Assembly (NCBI GenBank): GCA_022360075.1
Contig: JAKSDN010000211.1
Coordinates: forward strand, 1-7,265
Origin: Kiloniellales bacterium
GTDB taxonomy: Bacteria; Pseudomonadota; Alphaproteobacteria; Kiloniellales; JAKSDN01
Length of the DNA stretch: 7,265 nucleotides
Reading direction: 5' to 3'
Shown: positions 1-6,698 of the stretch, piece after piece
How the letters are laid out: each line of letters opens with the position of its first letter
Position numbering within the stretch: position 1 is the first letter of the stretch
The notes under the pieces: generated by a model
What the model was told of the DNA's origin: nothing
The model's input: the letters and a program-made list of their open reading frames with translations, nothing else
Databases searched by the model: none
Made by a program: the position numbers and the translations under genes

Positions 1-402
1 ACCCTGCTCTATTTCGGCTACACCTTCTGTCCCGATTTCTGTCCGGCCGCGCTACAGACCTTCTCGGCCACCCTCGACCAGCTCGGCGAGGACGCCGGCG
101 AGGTCCAGTCCTTTTTCATCTCGGTCGATCCGGAGCGCGACACGCCGGAGGCGTTGGCCGACTACGTCGCGCATTTCCATGAGCAAACGCGCGCCGCCAG
201 CGGACCGAAGGATAAGATCGACGCCGTCGCGCGCGCTTTCCGCGTCTACTACGCCCTGCGCAAGGACGTCGACCCGGTGGATTACCCGGTCGACCATTCG
301 ACCTTCGGCTATCTGATGGATCGCGACTGGAAGCTGGTCGCCGTCATCCGCCACGACGCGAGCCCCGAGGCGATCGCCGCGGCCGTGCGTCAGATCCTCT
401 GA
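1..402 (+). CDS. SCO1/SenC family copper chaperone, 3' part
   Basis: SCO proteins are membrane-anchored, thioredoxin-fold copper chaperones that act outside the cytoplasmic membrane. They deliver copper to, or reduce, the CuA site of cytochrome c oxidase subunit II. The frame is open from the first base of the window to a TGA at 400-402, giving 133 visible residues. The N-terminal anchor and the start of the domain lie off the left edge. The copper motif CPDFCP is at visible residues 10-15 (Cys10 and Cys14), in the expected context YFGYTFCPDFCP. The conserved third ligand is His99 in the stretch PVDHSTFGYLMD. The SVDPERDTP segment at about residues 41-49 is also typical of the family. The loop after it (HFHEQTRAASGPKDKI) lacks the usual LTG-like consensus, a small divergence. 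The gene is convergent with the small membrane protein at 414-632, with 11 bases between the stop codons. The family call is firm; whether this paralogue serves an aa3, cbb3 or other oxidase is not visible. Confidence 0.93.
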   Translation, partial: TLLYFGYTFCPDFCPAALQTFSATLDQLGEDAGEVQSFFISVDPERDTPEALADYVAHFHEQTRAASGPKDKIDAVARAFRVYYALRKDVDPVDYPVDHSTFGYLMDRDWKLVAVIRHDASPEAIAAAVRQIL

Positions 403-413
403 GCTAAAGGGTC

Positions 414-632
414 TTAAGGCCGGCAGAGGATCGACATGACGACCCTCGACTCGTAAAGCTCCTGGTAGGCTGCCAAGAAGCCGGACCAGAGCCCCGGGAA
501 GGCCGCAAACAGCAGGCCGACCGCCAGGCTTACCGCGACGAAGACCGCCAATGAGAGCCAGATGGCACGATCGCTCCCCGGCGCCGTTGCGGCGTCCGCG
601 GCAATCCCGATTTCCATCTCCTGCGTCGTCAT
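414..632 (-). CDS. small single-helix membrane protein, unrecognised
   Basis: This is a 72-residue reading frame starting at the ATG at 630-632 and ending with a TAA at 414-416. The start MTTQEMEIG is followed by a short acidic, alanine-rich segment. Residues about 24-56 are strongly hydrophobic and rich in Ala, Val, Leu and Phe, enough for one long or two short membrane helices. A short polar tail ends in ILCRP. An AAGG lies only two bases before the ATG, so the ribosome site is weak. The same frame continues upstream without a stop, but there it lies antisense-like over the dioxygenase and becomes Arg/Pro-rich, so this ATG is the sensible start. I do not recognise a family. It lies 56 bases downstream of the dioxygenase stop on the same strand and could be co-transcribed with it. 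Its position beside a SCO gene might suggest an oxidase-related small subunit, but that is only a guess from neighbourhood. Confidence 0.55.
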   Translation of the reverse strand: MTTQEMEIGIAADAATAPGSDRAIWLSLAVFVAVSLAVGLLFAAFPGLWSGFLAAYQELYESRVVMSILCRP

Positions 633-688
633 AGCCTTAATGTAATACGTCCGCCCACGCGGCGGAAGCCCCCCGCGGCGCGCCGGCC

Positions 689-1489
689 TCAAACATGGCG
701 CGAGAAGATGCGCGAGCGGAAGAGCAGCCTTTCGCTGTCCTCCGGCAGGCCGGTCCGGCCGTGCAGGGTCTTTTTGTTGTTGACGATCAACACGTCGCCG
801 GCCGCCAGCTTGAACTGGAACTGGGCGCCGGGGTCGCGCAGGATCTGGTCCAGGAACTCCAGAGTTTCGACGGCGCCGCGCTGCGGCCGTGCGATACCCT
901 TCTCGTAGGAGTGATCGATCTGGCCCCGGTAGTAGCGGATGTCCTGACCGGAGAGCGGGCCCGAAAGCACCGGAGCGATCAGGCCGCCGAAGGGAAAGGC
1001 GGCCTCGCGCAGGCTGTAGATCTGATGCGAGGAGAGCTTCGCGATGATGTCGTCGATCGCGACCAGGATGGTCTCGCCCCCGATCTCGTCGGGCAGGACG
1101 CATTGCAGGATCAACATGTCGTAGGGGCGCGGCAGGAAGGTGCCGTCGGTGTGCGGGGCCAGCGCGCTCGCCGTGCGGCTGTACTTCGTGGCCAGGGTCC
1201 GCTTGTCGGTGTCGCTGCGGGTGACCGCGATCCTGGTGATTCTCGGCTTGGGCCGCCGGCCCTTCAGCCGGAGCAGGAGGCCGAAGTAGGGGTGGTAGTA
1301 GCCGAGCGAGCGGGAGAGACGCTGGACGTTCTCGCTGTCGTCGGACTCGGGGAAGTTCTTGAGGACAGCGAAGTAGGGATAGCGCTGCAAGCGCTCGAAG
1401 ACCTGCGCGCGCAGGCCGCGCGCTAGCCGGCCTGAGAACCCGGGCTCGGCGGGGCAGGTGATTTCGACGTCGAGCGGGCCGATGTCCAT
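689..1489 (-). CDS. TauD/TfdA-type Fe(II)/2-oxoglutarate dioxygenase
   Basis: Enzymes of this family are soluble and couple oxidative decarboxylation of 2-oxoglutarate to hydroxylation or oxidative cleavage of a substrate, often an amino acid, sulfonate, betaine or peptide-like acid. The 266-residue protein is close to the usual TauD length of about 280. The iron ligands are visible: HTDGT with His113 and Asp115, and the distal His243 in LIVNNKKTLHGRTG. Arg258 in ERLLFRSRI is 15 residues after the distal His, as expected for the arginine that binds the 2-oxoglutarate carboxylate. The GGETILVAIDDI segment after the first motif also fits. The ATG at 1489 is preceded by a weak purine-rich stretch ending in CCAGG. 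The gene is divergent from the TPR/ATP-grasp gene across 275 bases and precedes the small membrane protein on the same strand. The substrate is unknown; taurine should not be assumed. Confidence 0.87.
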   Translation of the reverse strand: MDIGPLDVEITCPAEPGFSGRLARGLRAQVFERLQRYPYFAVLKNFPESDDSENVQRLSRSLGYYHPYFGLLLRLKGRRPKPRITRIAVTRSDTDKRTLATKYSRTASALAPHTDGTFLPRPYDMLILQCVLPDEIGGETILVAIDDIIAKLSSHQIYSLREAAFPFGGLIAPVLSGPLSGQDIRYYRGQIDHSYEKGIARPQRGAVETLEFLDQILRDPGAQFQFKLAAGDVLIVNNKKTLHGRTGLPEDSERLLFRSRIFSRHV

Positions 1490-1764
1490 CCTGGTTCCGT
1501 CTCTCGGCTACGGCAGCTCGGCTAAAGCCATGTGGTTCCTCGAAGGCGTCGATGCTTCGGGTCCATCGGGCCCACGAGGCACTTGGGAATAGCAAGGCAT
1601 GGGATTTCTTAGCATAGAAGGGCTAAGCAACGGCAAGGCGCCGACCGGCCTTTCGGCTTGGACCGGTTCCGACGGGCGGCAAATCGCACTAATCTGGGCC
1701 GCAGTATAATGCAGCGTACTAGAGCCTCGTTCGGTCGAAAGAAATCCCGGCGCAGCGAGCGGCC
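1490..1764. other. divergent intergenic region, probable promoters on both sides
   Basis: These 275 bases separate the divergent dioxygenase and TPR/ATP-grasp starts and contain no convincing gene. They are visibly more AT-rich around 1590-1740 than the flanking coding sequence. A perfect TATAAT faces the plus-strand gene and is listed separately. On the minus strand, TATGCT at 1611-1616 is the only reasonable -10-like box for the dioxygenase, and no well-spaced -35 accompanies it. A short inverted repeat, ACCGG at 1644-1648 and CCGGT at 1663-1667, could be an operator half-site pair or may be chance in GC-rich DNA. Confidence 0.5.
1705..1710 (+). promoter_or_regulatory. candidate -10 box (TATAAT) for the TPR/ATP-grasp gene
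   Basis: A perfect TATAAT hexamer lies about 54 bases before the ATG at 1765, implying an untranslated leader of roughly 45-50 bases. No TTGACA-like -35 is seen at 16-18 bases upstream (the sequence there is close to AATCGC), and there is no TG extension. If the box works it may depend on an activator. An exact consensus -10 is uncommon by chance in DNA this GC-rich and sits in the right place. Confidence 0.4.
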
Positions 1765-3087
1765 ATGAGCTGGAATCTGCGCGACTCCCACCTGGCGGAG
1801 ATCAAGGAAGCCGGTCAGGCCGCCGCGGCCGCCGGCGCCCTGTCCGAGGCGGCTGCGCACTTCAGGCGGGCGATCAAGTTCGCGCCCGACGATTCGAGCG
1901 TTTACTTCGGCCTCTCCGCCGTCCAGCACGCCTTGGGCGAGTACGCCGCCGCGGCGGAGACCAAGAGCCAGGGAATCCGGGTCCAGCCTCTCGTTGCGGC
2001 CGCCGTCGAGGGCAGGCCCCAGGCCACGCTGCTCGTCCTCAAGGGAGCCCAGGGCAGCCGCTTCACGCTCAACTCCGAGGGCAAGCATCGGCTGAGCGGC
2101 GGCAACTTCACGCTGCGCTATCTGATCGACCGGCAGCACTTTCGGATTTTCCGTTTCTACCTGCACGACGAGAACCTCGCATCCTTTGCCGCGCTGCCGC
2201 CCTTCGACGTGATCGTCAACACGATCGCCGATGCCGATCTCGAGGCGCGGCCGCTGCGCGATGCGGCCGCGTTCTGCGCGCGCTCGGACGCGCCGGTCAT
2301 CAACGCACCCGATCGCGTTGCGCTGACCAGCCGTGACGGCAATGTCGCCCGCCTAAGCCAGATCGAAGGCCTGCTCTGTCCGAAGACGGTCAAGATCTCG
2401 GCCGAGGGCGGCGAGCCGGCGCGGTCGCTTGCCGACCTCGAGGCCGAGGGCCTGCGACTGCCCCTCCTCCTGCGCCGCTCCGGCACCCACACGGGACGTT
2501 CGCTCGAGCGCGTGACGACGACGAGGGCCTTCGGCCGCTACCTGAGCGAAGCGGCAGGCGCTGAAGTCTACGCGACCGAGTTCATCGATCTGCCGCGGCG
2601 CGGCCGCTCGCTCCGATCCTTGCCGTTTCGCTATCGCCGGCGTCTGCGGGTGCTCTTCATCGACGGCGCCTACTATCCCGCCACCTGCCACATGGACCGG
2701 CACTGGAACGTCCATTCGAAGGACCGGCACAACGTCATGACCCGGCTGCCCTGGATGCAGGCGGAAGAGCAGGCCTTCATCGCCGACTGGCGGGCCTTCG
2801 TGGGGCCGACCGCGGCCGCTGCGATCGAGGCCGTGTTCGAGACGATCGGCTTGGACTTCTGCGGGATCGACTTCAACCTGATGCCCGACGGGCGGCTGCT
2901 GCTCTACGAGGTCAACCCGACGATGCGCCACAGCTTCGACTACGTCGAGCCCTTCCCCTACCTGCGGCCCGGCCTGGAGCGGATCTCGGCCGCCTTCGAG
3001 GCGATGGTGATGCGCAGGGCGAAAAAGGGCGCGGATGGCGGCGACGCGGCGCGGCCGCCTGCGGAGGCGAAGCGGCGTCAGTCGTAG
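1765..3087 (+). CDS. TPR-repeat protein with C-terminal ATP-grasp ligase domain
   Basis: ATP-grasp enzymes join a carboxylate to an amine or thiol through an acyl-phosphate. The 440-residue cytoplasmic protein (no signal peptide or membrane helix seen) has two parts. Residues about 10-75 form about two TPR-like helical repeats, with an AAAHFRRAIKFAPDDSSVYFGLS-like pattern. Residues about 85-415 resemble the glutathione synthetase/RimK-like fold: a first domain with FDVIVNTIADAD at 147-158 and PVINAPDRVALTSRDG at 177-192, a glycine-rich nucleotide loop RRSGTHTGRS at 237-246, a hinge-like EFIDL at 272-276, and the metal/ATP site GIDFN plus EVNPTMR, with Asp369, Glu382 and Asn384. The usual loop lysine appears to be arginine (237 or 238). 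The ribosome site is weak (GAGCGG just before the ATG). The tail is basic, and the gene overlaps the convergent ligase gene by 10 bases. The substrate is unknown; a role in peptide bond formation or amino-acid conjugation is inference from the fold. Confidence 0.8.
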   Translation: MSWNLRDSHLAEIKEAGQAAAAAGALSEAAAHFRRAIKFAPDDSSVYFGLSAVQHALGEYAAAAETKSQGIRVQPLVAAAVEGRPQATLLVLKGAQGSRFTLNSEGKHRLSGGNFTLRYLIDRQHFRIFRFYLHDENLASFAALPPFDVIVNTIADADLEARPLRDAAAFCARSDAPVINAPDRVALTSRDGNVARLSQIEGLLCPKTVKISAEGGEPARSLADLEAEGLRLPLLLRRSGTHTGRSLERVTTTRAFGRYLSEAAGAEVYATEFIDLPRRGRSLRSLPFRYRRRLRVLFIDGAYYPATCHMDRHWNVHSKDRHNVMTRLPWMQAEEQAFIADWRAFVGPTAAAAIEAVFETIGLDFCGIDFNLMPDGRLLLYEVNPTMRHSFDYVEPFPYLRPGLERISAAFEAMVMRRAKKGADGGDAARPPAEAKRRQS

Positions 3088-4334
3088 TCGCGCTGGTCGT
3101 CGATGATCTTGCCGTCGTTGGGCAGCGCGCTGGGCGCGACCAGTTCGACCTCGCCCTTGAGCTTGGTGCTGTCGGCGAGGCTCGCCGCGATCGCCTCGGT
3201 CAGGCCGGGCGCGCTGCCCGCGACCTCGCACTGCAGCGTCATCGAGTCGGCTTCGTCCTTTCGGGCCACGACGAGGCGCGCGCGGCCGATCTCCGGATGG
3301 CGGCGCATCACGGCGGCGACCTGGCTGGGGTGTACGAACATGCCCTTGACCTTGGTCGACTGATCGGCGCGGCCCATCCAGCCCTTGAGACGCATGTTCG
3401 TGCGCCCGCAAGGGCTCGGTCCCGGCAGGACCGCCGAAAGGTCGCCGGTCGCGAAGCGGATCAGCGGGTAGTCCGGATTGAAGAGCGTGACCACGACCTC
3501 GCCGACTTCGCCCTCGGGCAAGGGATCGCCGGTGCCGGGGCGCACGATCTCGACGACGATGTCCTCGTCGACGATCAGGCCCTCCTGCGCGCTCGACTCG
3601 TAGGCAATGAGGCCGAGGTCCGCGGTCGCGTAGCATTGCAGGACGGCGACGCCGCGTGCGGCGTAGTCGGCGCGCAGCGAAGGGAAGAGCGCGCCGCCGG
3701 AGACCAGCGCCTTTGTGATGCTGGAGCAGTCGAGGCCGAGCTCGTCGGCCTTGTCGAGCAGGAGCTTGAGAAAGTCGGGCGTGCCGCTGAAGCCGGTCGG
3801 CCGCAGGTGCGCGATCGCCTGGACCTGCTGCTCGCTGTTGCCGGTGCCGGCCGGGATCACGGCGCAGCCGAGCGCGCGCGCCGCATCGTCCATGATCCAG
3901 CCGCCGGGTGTCAGGTGATAGGCGAAGGCATTGTGGACCAGCTCGCCCCGCCGGAAGCCCGCGGCGTGAAAGGCGCGGGCGCAGCGCCAGAAGTCGGGCC
4001 GCTCGACCTGCGGCTCGTAGATCGGGCCCGGCGAGGCGAAGACGCGGGCGAGCGCTCCCTCGGCGTACGCGGCCAGCCCGCCGAAGGGCGGGTCCTCGCT
4101 CTGAAGCTGGAGCAGCGCCGCCTTGCGGGTCACGGGAAGCCCCGCCAGGGCATCCCGGCTGACGATCTCCCGTGGTTCGATTTCCGCGAGCAGCTTCTGG
4201 TAGGCGCGCGCGGTGGCCTTGGCATGGGCGATCTGGTCGGCGAGGCGCGCCATCAGCGCCGTTTCGCGCGCCGCCGGATCGCGGGTTTCCAGGTCGTCGA
4301 AGCAAGCGTGCTCAGCGCTCATCGTCAAATCCAT
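3078..4334 (-). CDS. PaaK-like adenylate-forming acyl-CoA ligase (phenylacetate-CoA ligase family)
   Basis: Members of this ANL superfamily branch activate a carboxylic acid with ATP and transfer it to CoA in the cytoplasm. The 418-residue length fits PaaK relatives (about 430). Visible core motifs in order are: a phosphate-binding region FASPGPIYEP at 99-108 in place of the usual Ser/Thr/Gly-rich loop, CYATADLG at 234-241 (A5), RFATGDLS at 293-300 with Asp298 (A7), GRADQSTKVKG at 321-331 (A8 hinge), and the C-terminal catalytic lysine Lys409 in NDGKIIDDQRDYD (A10). The ATG at 4334 has AGGAAGGG directly before it. An in-frame ATG four codons later, at 4322, is a possible alternative. The gene ends the ABC operon, 91 bases after the LivF-type gene, which suggests that it activates what the transporter imports. 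The acid itself cannot be named; phenylacetate is not implied, since no other paa genes are present here. Confidence 0.87.
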   Translation of the reverse strand: MDLTMSAEHACFDDLETRDPAARETALMARLADQIAHAKATARAYQKLLAEIEPREIVSRDALAGLPVTRKAALLQLQSEDPPFGGLAAYAEGALARVFASPGPIYEPQVERPDFWRCARAFHAAGFRRGELVHNAFAYHLTPGGWIMDDAARALGCAVIPAGTGNSEQQVQAIAHLRPTGFSGTPDFLKLLLDKADELGLDCSSITKALVSGGALFPSLRADYAARGVAVLQCYATADLGLIAYESSAQEGLIVDEDIVVEIVRPGTGDPLPEGEVGEVVVTLFNPDYPLIRFATGDLSAVLPGPSPCGRTNMRLKGWMGRADQSTKVKGMFVHPSQVAAVMRRHPEIGRARLVVARKDEADSMTLQCEVAGSAPGLTEAIAASLADSTKLKGEVELVAPSALPNDGKIIDDQRDYD

Positions 4335-4425
4335 CCCTTCCTGAGGTGGCGCCGGAGAGATCGTCGTTCCGGGCCGCGGGCCTGCCTGGCTTGAAAGCTG
4401 GTTCGTCTTTGCGGAAGTCCTGCCG

Positions 4426-5238
4426 TTAGGCGAGCCACCGCTTGCGACGCTTGTAATGCTTCACGTCGCGATAGCTCTTTCGGCCGCTGGCCGAAAGCCC
4501 AAGGTAGAACTCTTTCACGTCTTCGTTGCTGCGCAGGGTCTCGGCATCGCCGTCCATCACGACGCGACCGTTCTCCAGGATGTAGCCGTAGTTGGCGTAC
4601 TTCAGGGCGATGTTGGTGTTCTGCTCGGCGAGCAGGATCGATACGCCCTCTTCTTGGTTGAGCCGCTTGACCGTCTCGAAGATGCCTTCGACGAGCTGCG
4701 GGGCGAGGCCCATGGAGGGCTCGTCGAGCAGGATCATCTTGGGCCGGCTCATCAGGGCGCGGCCGATGGCGCACATCTGCTGCTCGCCGCCCGAGGTGTA
4801 GCCGGCCTGGGCGCTGCGCCGCTCCTTGAGCCGGGGAAAGTAGCCGTAGACCATTTCCAGGTCGCGCTGGATCTCGTCCTTCGCGCCACCGCGCGTGTAG
4901 GCGCCGGTCAGCAGGTTCTCCTCGACCGTCAGGTGCTCGAAGCAGTGGCGGCCTTCCATGACCTGGATGACGCCGCGCTTGACCAGATCGTTCGGCGTCA
5001 GCTTGTCGATCTGCGTGCCTTCGAACTCGATCGAGCCCTTGGTGACCTCGCCGCGCTCGGCGCGCAGCAGGTTCGAGATCGCCTTCAAGGTGGTGGTCTT
5101 GCCGGCTCCGTTGGCGCCGAGCAGGGCGACGACGCCGCCATCTGGCACCTCCAGGGAGACCCCCTTGAGGACCAGAATGACGTGGTCGTAGATGACCTCG
5201 ATATTGTTGACCGTGAGCAGGGTTCCGTTGCCGCTCAT
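4426..5238 (-). CDS. LivF-type ABC transporter ATP-binding protein
   Basis: This is the cytoplasmic ATPase of a branched-chain-amino-acid-type (HAAT) importer, which normally pairs with a LivG-type ATPase. The 270 residues carry Walker A GANGAGKTT at 41-49, the Q-loop Gln92, a signature TSGGEQQ at 148-154 in place of LSGGQ, Walker B MILLDE at 168-173 followed by PSMGLAP, and AEQN at 204-207, the LivF form of the switch region. LivF is usually about 235 residues. The extra C-terminal 25-30 residues are strongly basic (SYRDVKHYKRRKRWLA at 255-270), a tail I associate from memory with LivF proteins linked to AMP-forming ligases. The ATG at 5238 is preceded by GAAGAGG and, closer, AAAGG. The gene lies between the binding-protein gene, 134 bases upstream, and the ligase gene. 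The substrate probably differs from leucine, isoleucine and valine, given the ligase in the operon. Confidence 0.93.
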   Translation of the reverse strand: MSGNGTLLTVNNIEVIYDHVILVLKGVSLEVPDGGVVALLGANGAGKTTTLKAISNLLRAERGEVTKGSIEFEGTQIDKLTPNDLVKRGVIQVMEGRHCFEHLTVEENLLTGAYTRGGAKDEIQRDLEMVYGYFPRLKERRSAQAGYTSGGEQQMCAIGRALMSRPKMILLDEPSMGLAPQLVEGIFETVKRLNQEEGVSILLAEQNTNIALKYANYGYILENGRVVMDGDAETLRSNEDVKEFYLGLSASGRKSYRDVKHYKRRKRWLA

Positions 5239-5303
5239 GGCCTTTGGCGCCTCTTCATGCTCGCGTGTTTTCCCTCGCGGATCGGCGAACCGGCGGCGAC
5301 CTC

Positions 5304-5346
5304 GACCCCCTCGCCGTCCCGCTCAGCGCACGGCCGGGAGGGGGTC
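5304..5346 (-). promoter_or_regulatory. stem-loop between binding-protein and ATPase genes
   Basis: A perfect 9-base inverted repeat (GACCCCCTC at 5304-5312 and GAGGGGGTC at 5338-5346) encloses an inner 5-base pairing, GCCGT with ACGGC, leaving a small bulge and a loop of about 12 bases. It starts 26 bases after the binding-protein stop codon. No run of U follows on the transcribed strand, so it is not a standard intrinsic terminator. Such hairpins after binding-protein genes in ABC operons often protect the upstream mRNA from 3' exonucleases or reduce read-through. That role is inferred here from position and symmetry. Confidence 0.6.
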
Positions 5347-5372
5347 AGAGATCGAGCGCCGGGTCCGGACGA

Positions 5373-6695
5373 TCAGCCGCAGTCGCGCGGCGTGATGTCC
5401 TTCTCCTTGGCGTAGGCCGCGGCGGATTCCTCGATCAAGGGCCGCACCACGTCCTTCATCGGCTGGATCCAATCGGAGACGAAGGACCAGTTCTCGCCGT
5501 CCCACTGCTGGACGCGCACGGGGTGGTTGCCCTCGTGATCCTCACACGAGATCCTGATCGGCGGCATGAAGCCCTCCATGCCCATCTCCGCGAGGCGCTG
5601 CTCGCTGATGTCGAGGTTCTCAAGGCCCCAGCGCACCTCCTCGCCGGTCAGCGGCTTCTCGCCGAACTCGCCCTGGGCGGTGCGGATCGCCTCGACGATG
5701 AAGGCGGCGTTGATCAAACCGCGGTTGTAGAGCACCTCGCCGACCTTGTCGCGATCGGCCGAGCCGCCGCCCGCGTCGTAGACGTGCTTGTAGATGTCCT
5801 GGTGCACGGGAAAGCCGTCGCCGGCGGCATGGAAGGCGCCGCCCTTGTAGCCGACGGCACCCTTGCCGGCGGGCACCACGTCGGGCTCCGCGCTCGACCA
5901 CCAGACGCCGATGAACTTGTCCATCGGGTAGCCGACGGCCGCGGCCTCCTTGATGGCGGTCGAGTTCATCACGCCCCAGCCCCACATGAAGACCCAGTCG
6001 GGGCGAAGCTGGCGGCCGATCTGCAGCCAGGTCGCCTTCTGCTCCAGACCCGGATGGGCGACCGGAAACTTGCTGAACTCGTAGCCGTACTTCTCGGCCA
6101 GGACCTCGAGGGTCTTGATCGGCTCCTTGCCGTAGGCGCTGTCGTGATAGACCAGGGCGATCTTCTTGCCCTTGAGGTTGTCCATGCCGCCTTCCTGGTC
6201 GCCGACGTACTTGACCAGCGCGCTCGCCTGGCTCCAGTAGGAAGCCGGCGCGGTGAAGACGTAGGGGAAGACCCGGCCGTCGCCGGCATCGGTCCGGCCG
6301 TAGCCCATCGAGAGGATCGGGATCTTGTCTGCCGTGGCGCGCTCGATCAGGGCGTAGGTGATGCCCGTGGAGTAGGGGCTCACCACGCTGGCCCCGGTCG
6401 GGCCGTTGTTCTTCAGCCGCTCGTAACATTCCACGCCGCGGTCGTTGTTGTAGCCGGTCTCGCATTCCTCCCAGGTGATCTTCACGCCGCCGACGCCGCC
6501 GTCGCGCGCGTTGATCATCGAGAAGTAGTCGGCGAAGCCGTCTGCGATCGGGATGCCGTTCGGCGCATAGGGACCGGTGCGGTAGACCAGCAGCGGCACG
6601 AACTGCTCGCCCTCCGCCAGCGCTGGCGCGGCCAGGATCGGCGCGGCCAGAGCCGCCGCGACCGAGGCCGCGAGGATCGTCTTTCTCGAAGTCAT
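5373..6695 (-). CDS. periplasmic substrate-binding protein of LivK/HAAT type
   Basis: This is the periplasmic receptor that captures the solute and delivers it to the permease. The 440-residue precursor starts MTSRK, has an alanine-rich hydrophobic core, and a probable signal peptidase I site after PALA at residue 27, before EGEQF. The mature part shows the type-I fold seen in amide- and leucine-binding proteins: PLLVYRTGPYAPNG near the N-terminus, VVSPYSTGITYALIERATADKIPILSMG at about 104-131, and KKIALVYHDSAYGKEP at 177-192. It is longer than LivK (about 370) and has four cysteines in the mature part: Cys78, Cys90, Cys384 and Cys439. Two adjacent ATGs (6698 and 6695) precede the frame. GGAGG lies 6 bases from the second and 3 from the first, so 6695 is preferred. 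It lies between the LivM-type gene (122 bases upstream) and the LivF-type gene. The ligand is unknown; presence beside an acyl-CoA ligase suggests a carboxylic acid. Confidence 0.92.
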   Translation of the reverse strand: MTSRKTILAASVAAALAAPILAAPALAEGEQFVPLLVYRTGPYAPNGIPIADGFADYFSMINARDGGVGGVKITWEECETGYNNDRGVECYERLKNNGPTGASVVSPYSTGITYALIERATADKIPILSMGYGRTDAGDGRVFPYVFTAPASYWSQASALVKYVGDQEGGMDNLKGKKIALVYHDSAYGKEPIKTLEVLAEKYGYEFSKFPVAHPGLEQKATWLQIGRQLRPDWVFMWGWGVMNSTAIKEAAAVGYPMDKFIGVWWSSAEPDVVPAGKGAVGYKGGAFHAAGDGFPVHQDIYKHVYDAGGGSADRDKVGEVLYNRGLINAAFIVEAIRTAQGEFGEKPLTGEEVRWGLENLDISEQRLAEMGMEGFMPPIRISCEDHEGNHPVRVQQWDGENWSFVSDWIQPMKDVVRPLIEESAAAYAKEKDITPRDCG

Positions 6696-6698
6696 CAT

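Noticed and set aside
414..1595. A 393-residue minus-strand frame running over the dioxygenase and into the small membrane protein
   Set aside because: Upstream of 632 its translation is Arg/Pro-rich and it overlaps the dioxygenase frame, which has intact catalytic motifs. Only the last 72 codons look like protein.
1644..1667. Inverted repeat ACCGG/CCGGT in the divergent region as an operator
   Set aside because: Only 5 bases per arm in GC-rich DNA; mentioned in the intergenic entry but too weak to call as a site.
2353..4305. A 650-residue minus-strand frame across the ATP-grasp and ligase genes
   Set aside because: Low-complexity Arg/Gly/Pro/Ala composition with no domain, overlapping two well-supported genes; a by-product of high GC third positions.
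3297..4394. A 365-residue plus-strand frame opposite the ligase
   Set aside because: Same antisense composition pattern; the ligase on the other strand carries the adenylation motifs in order.
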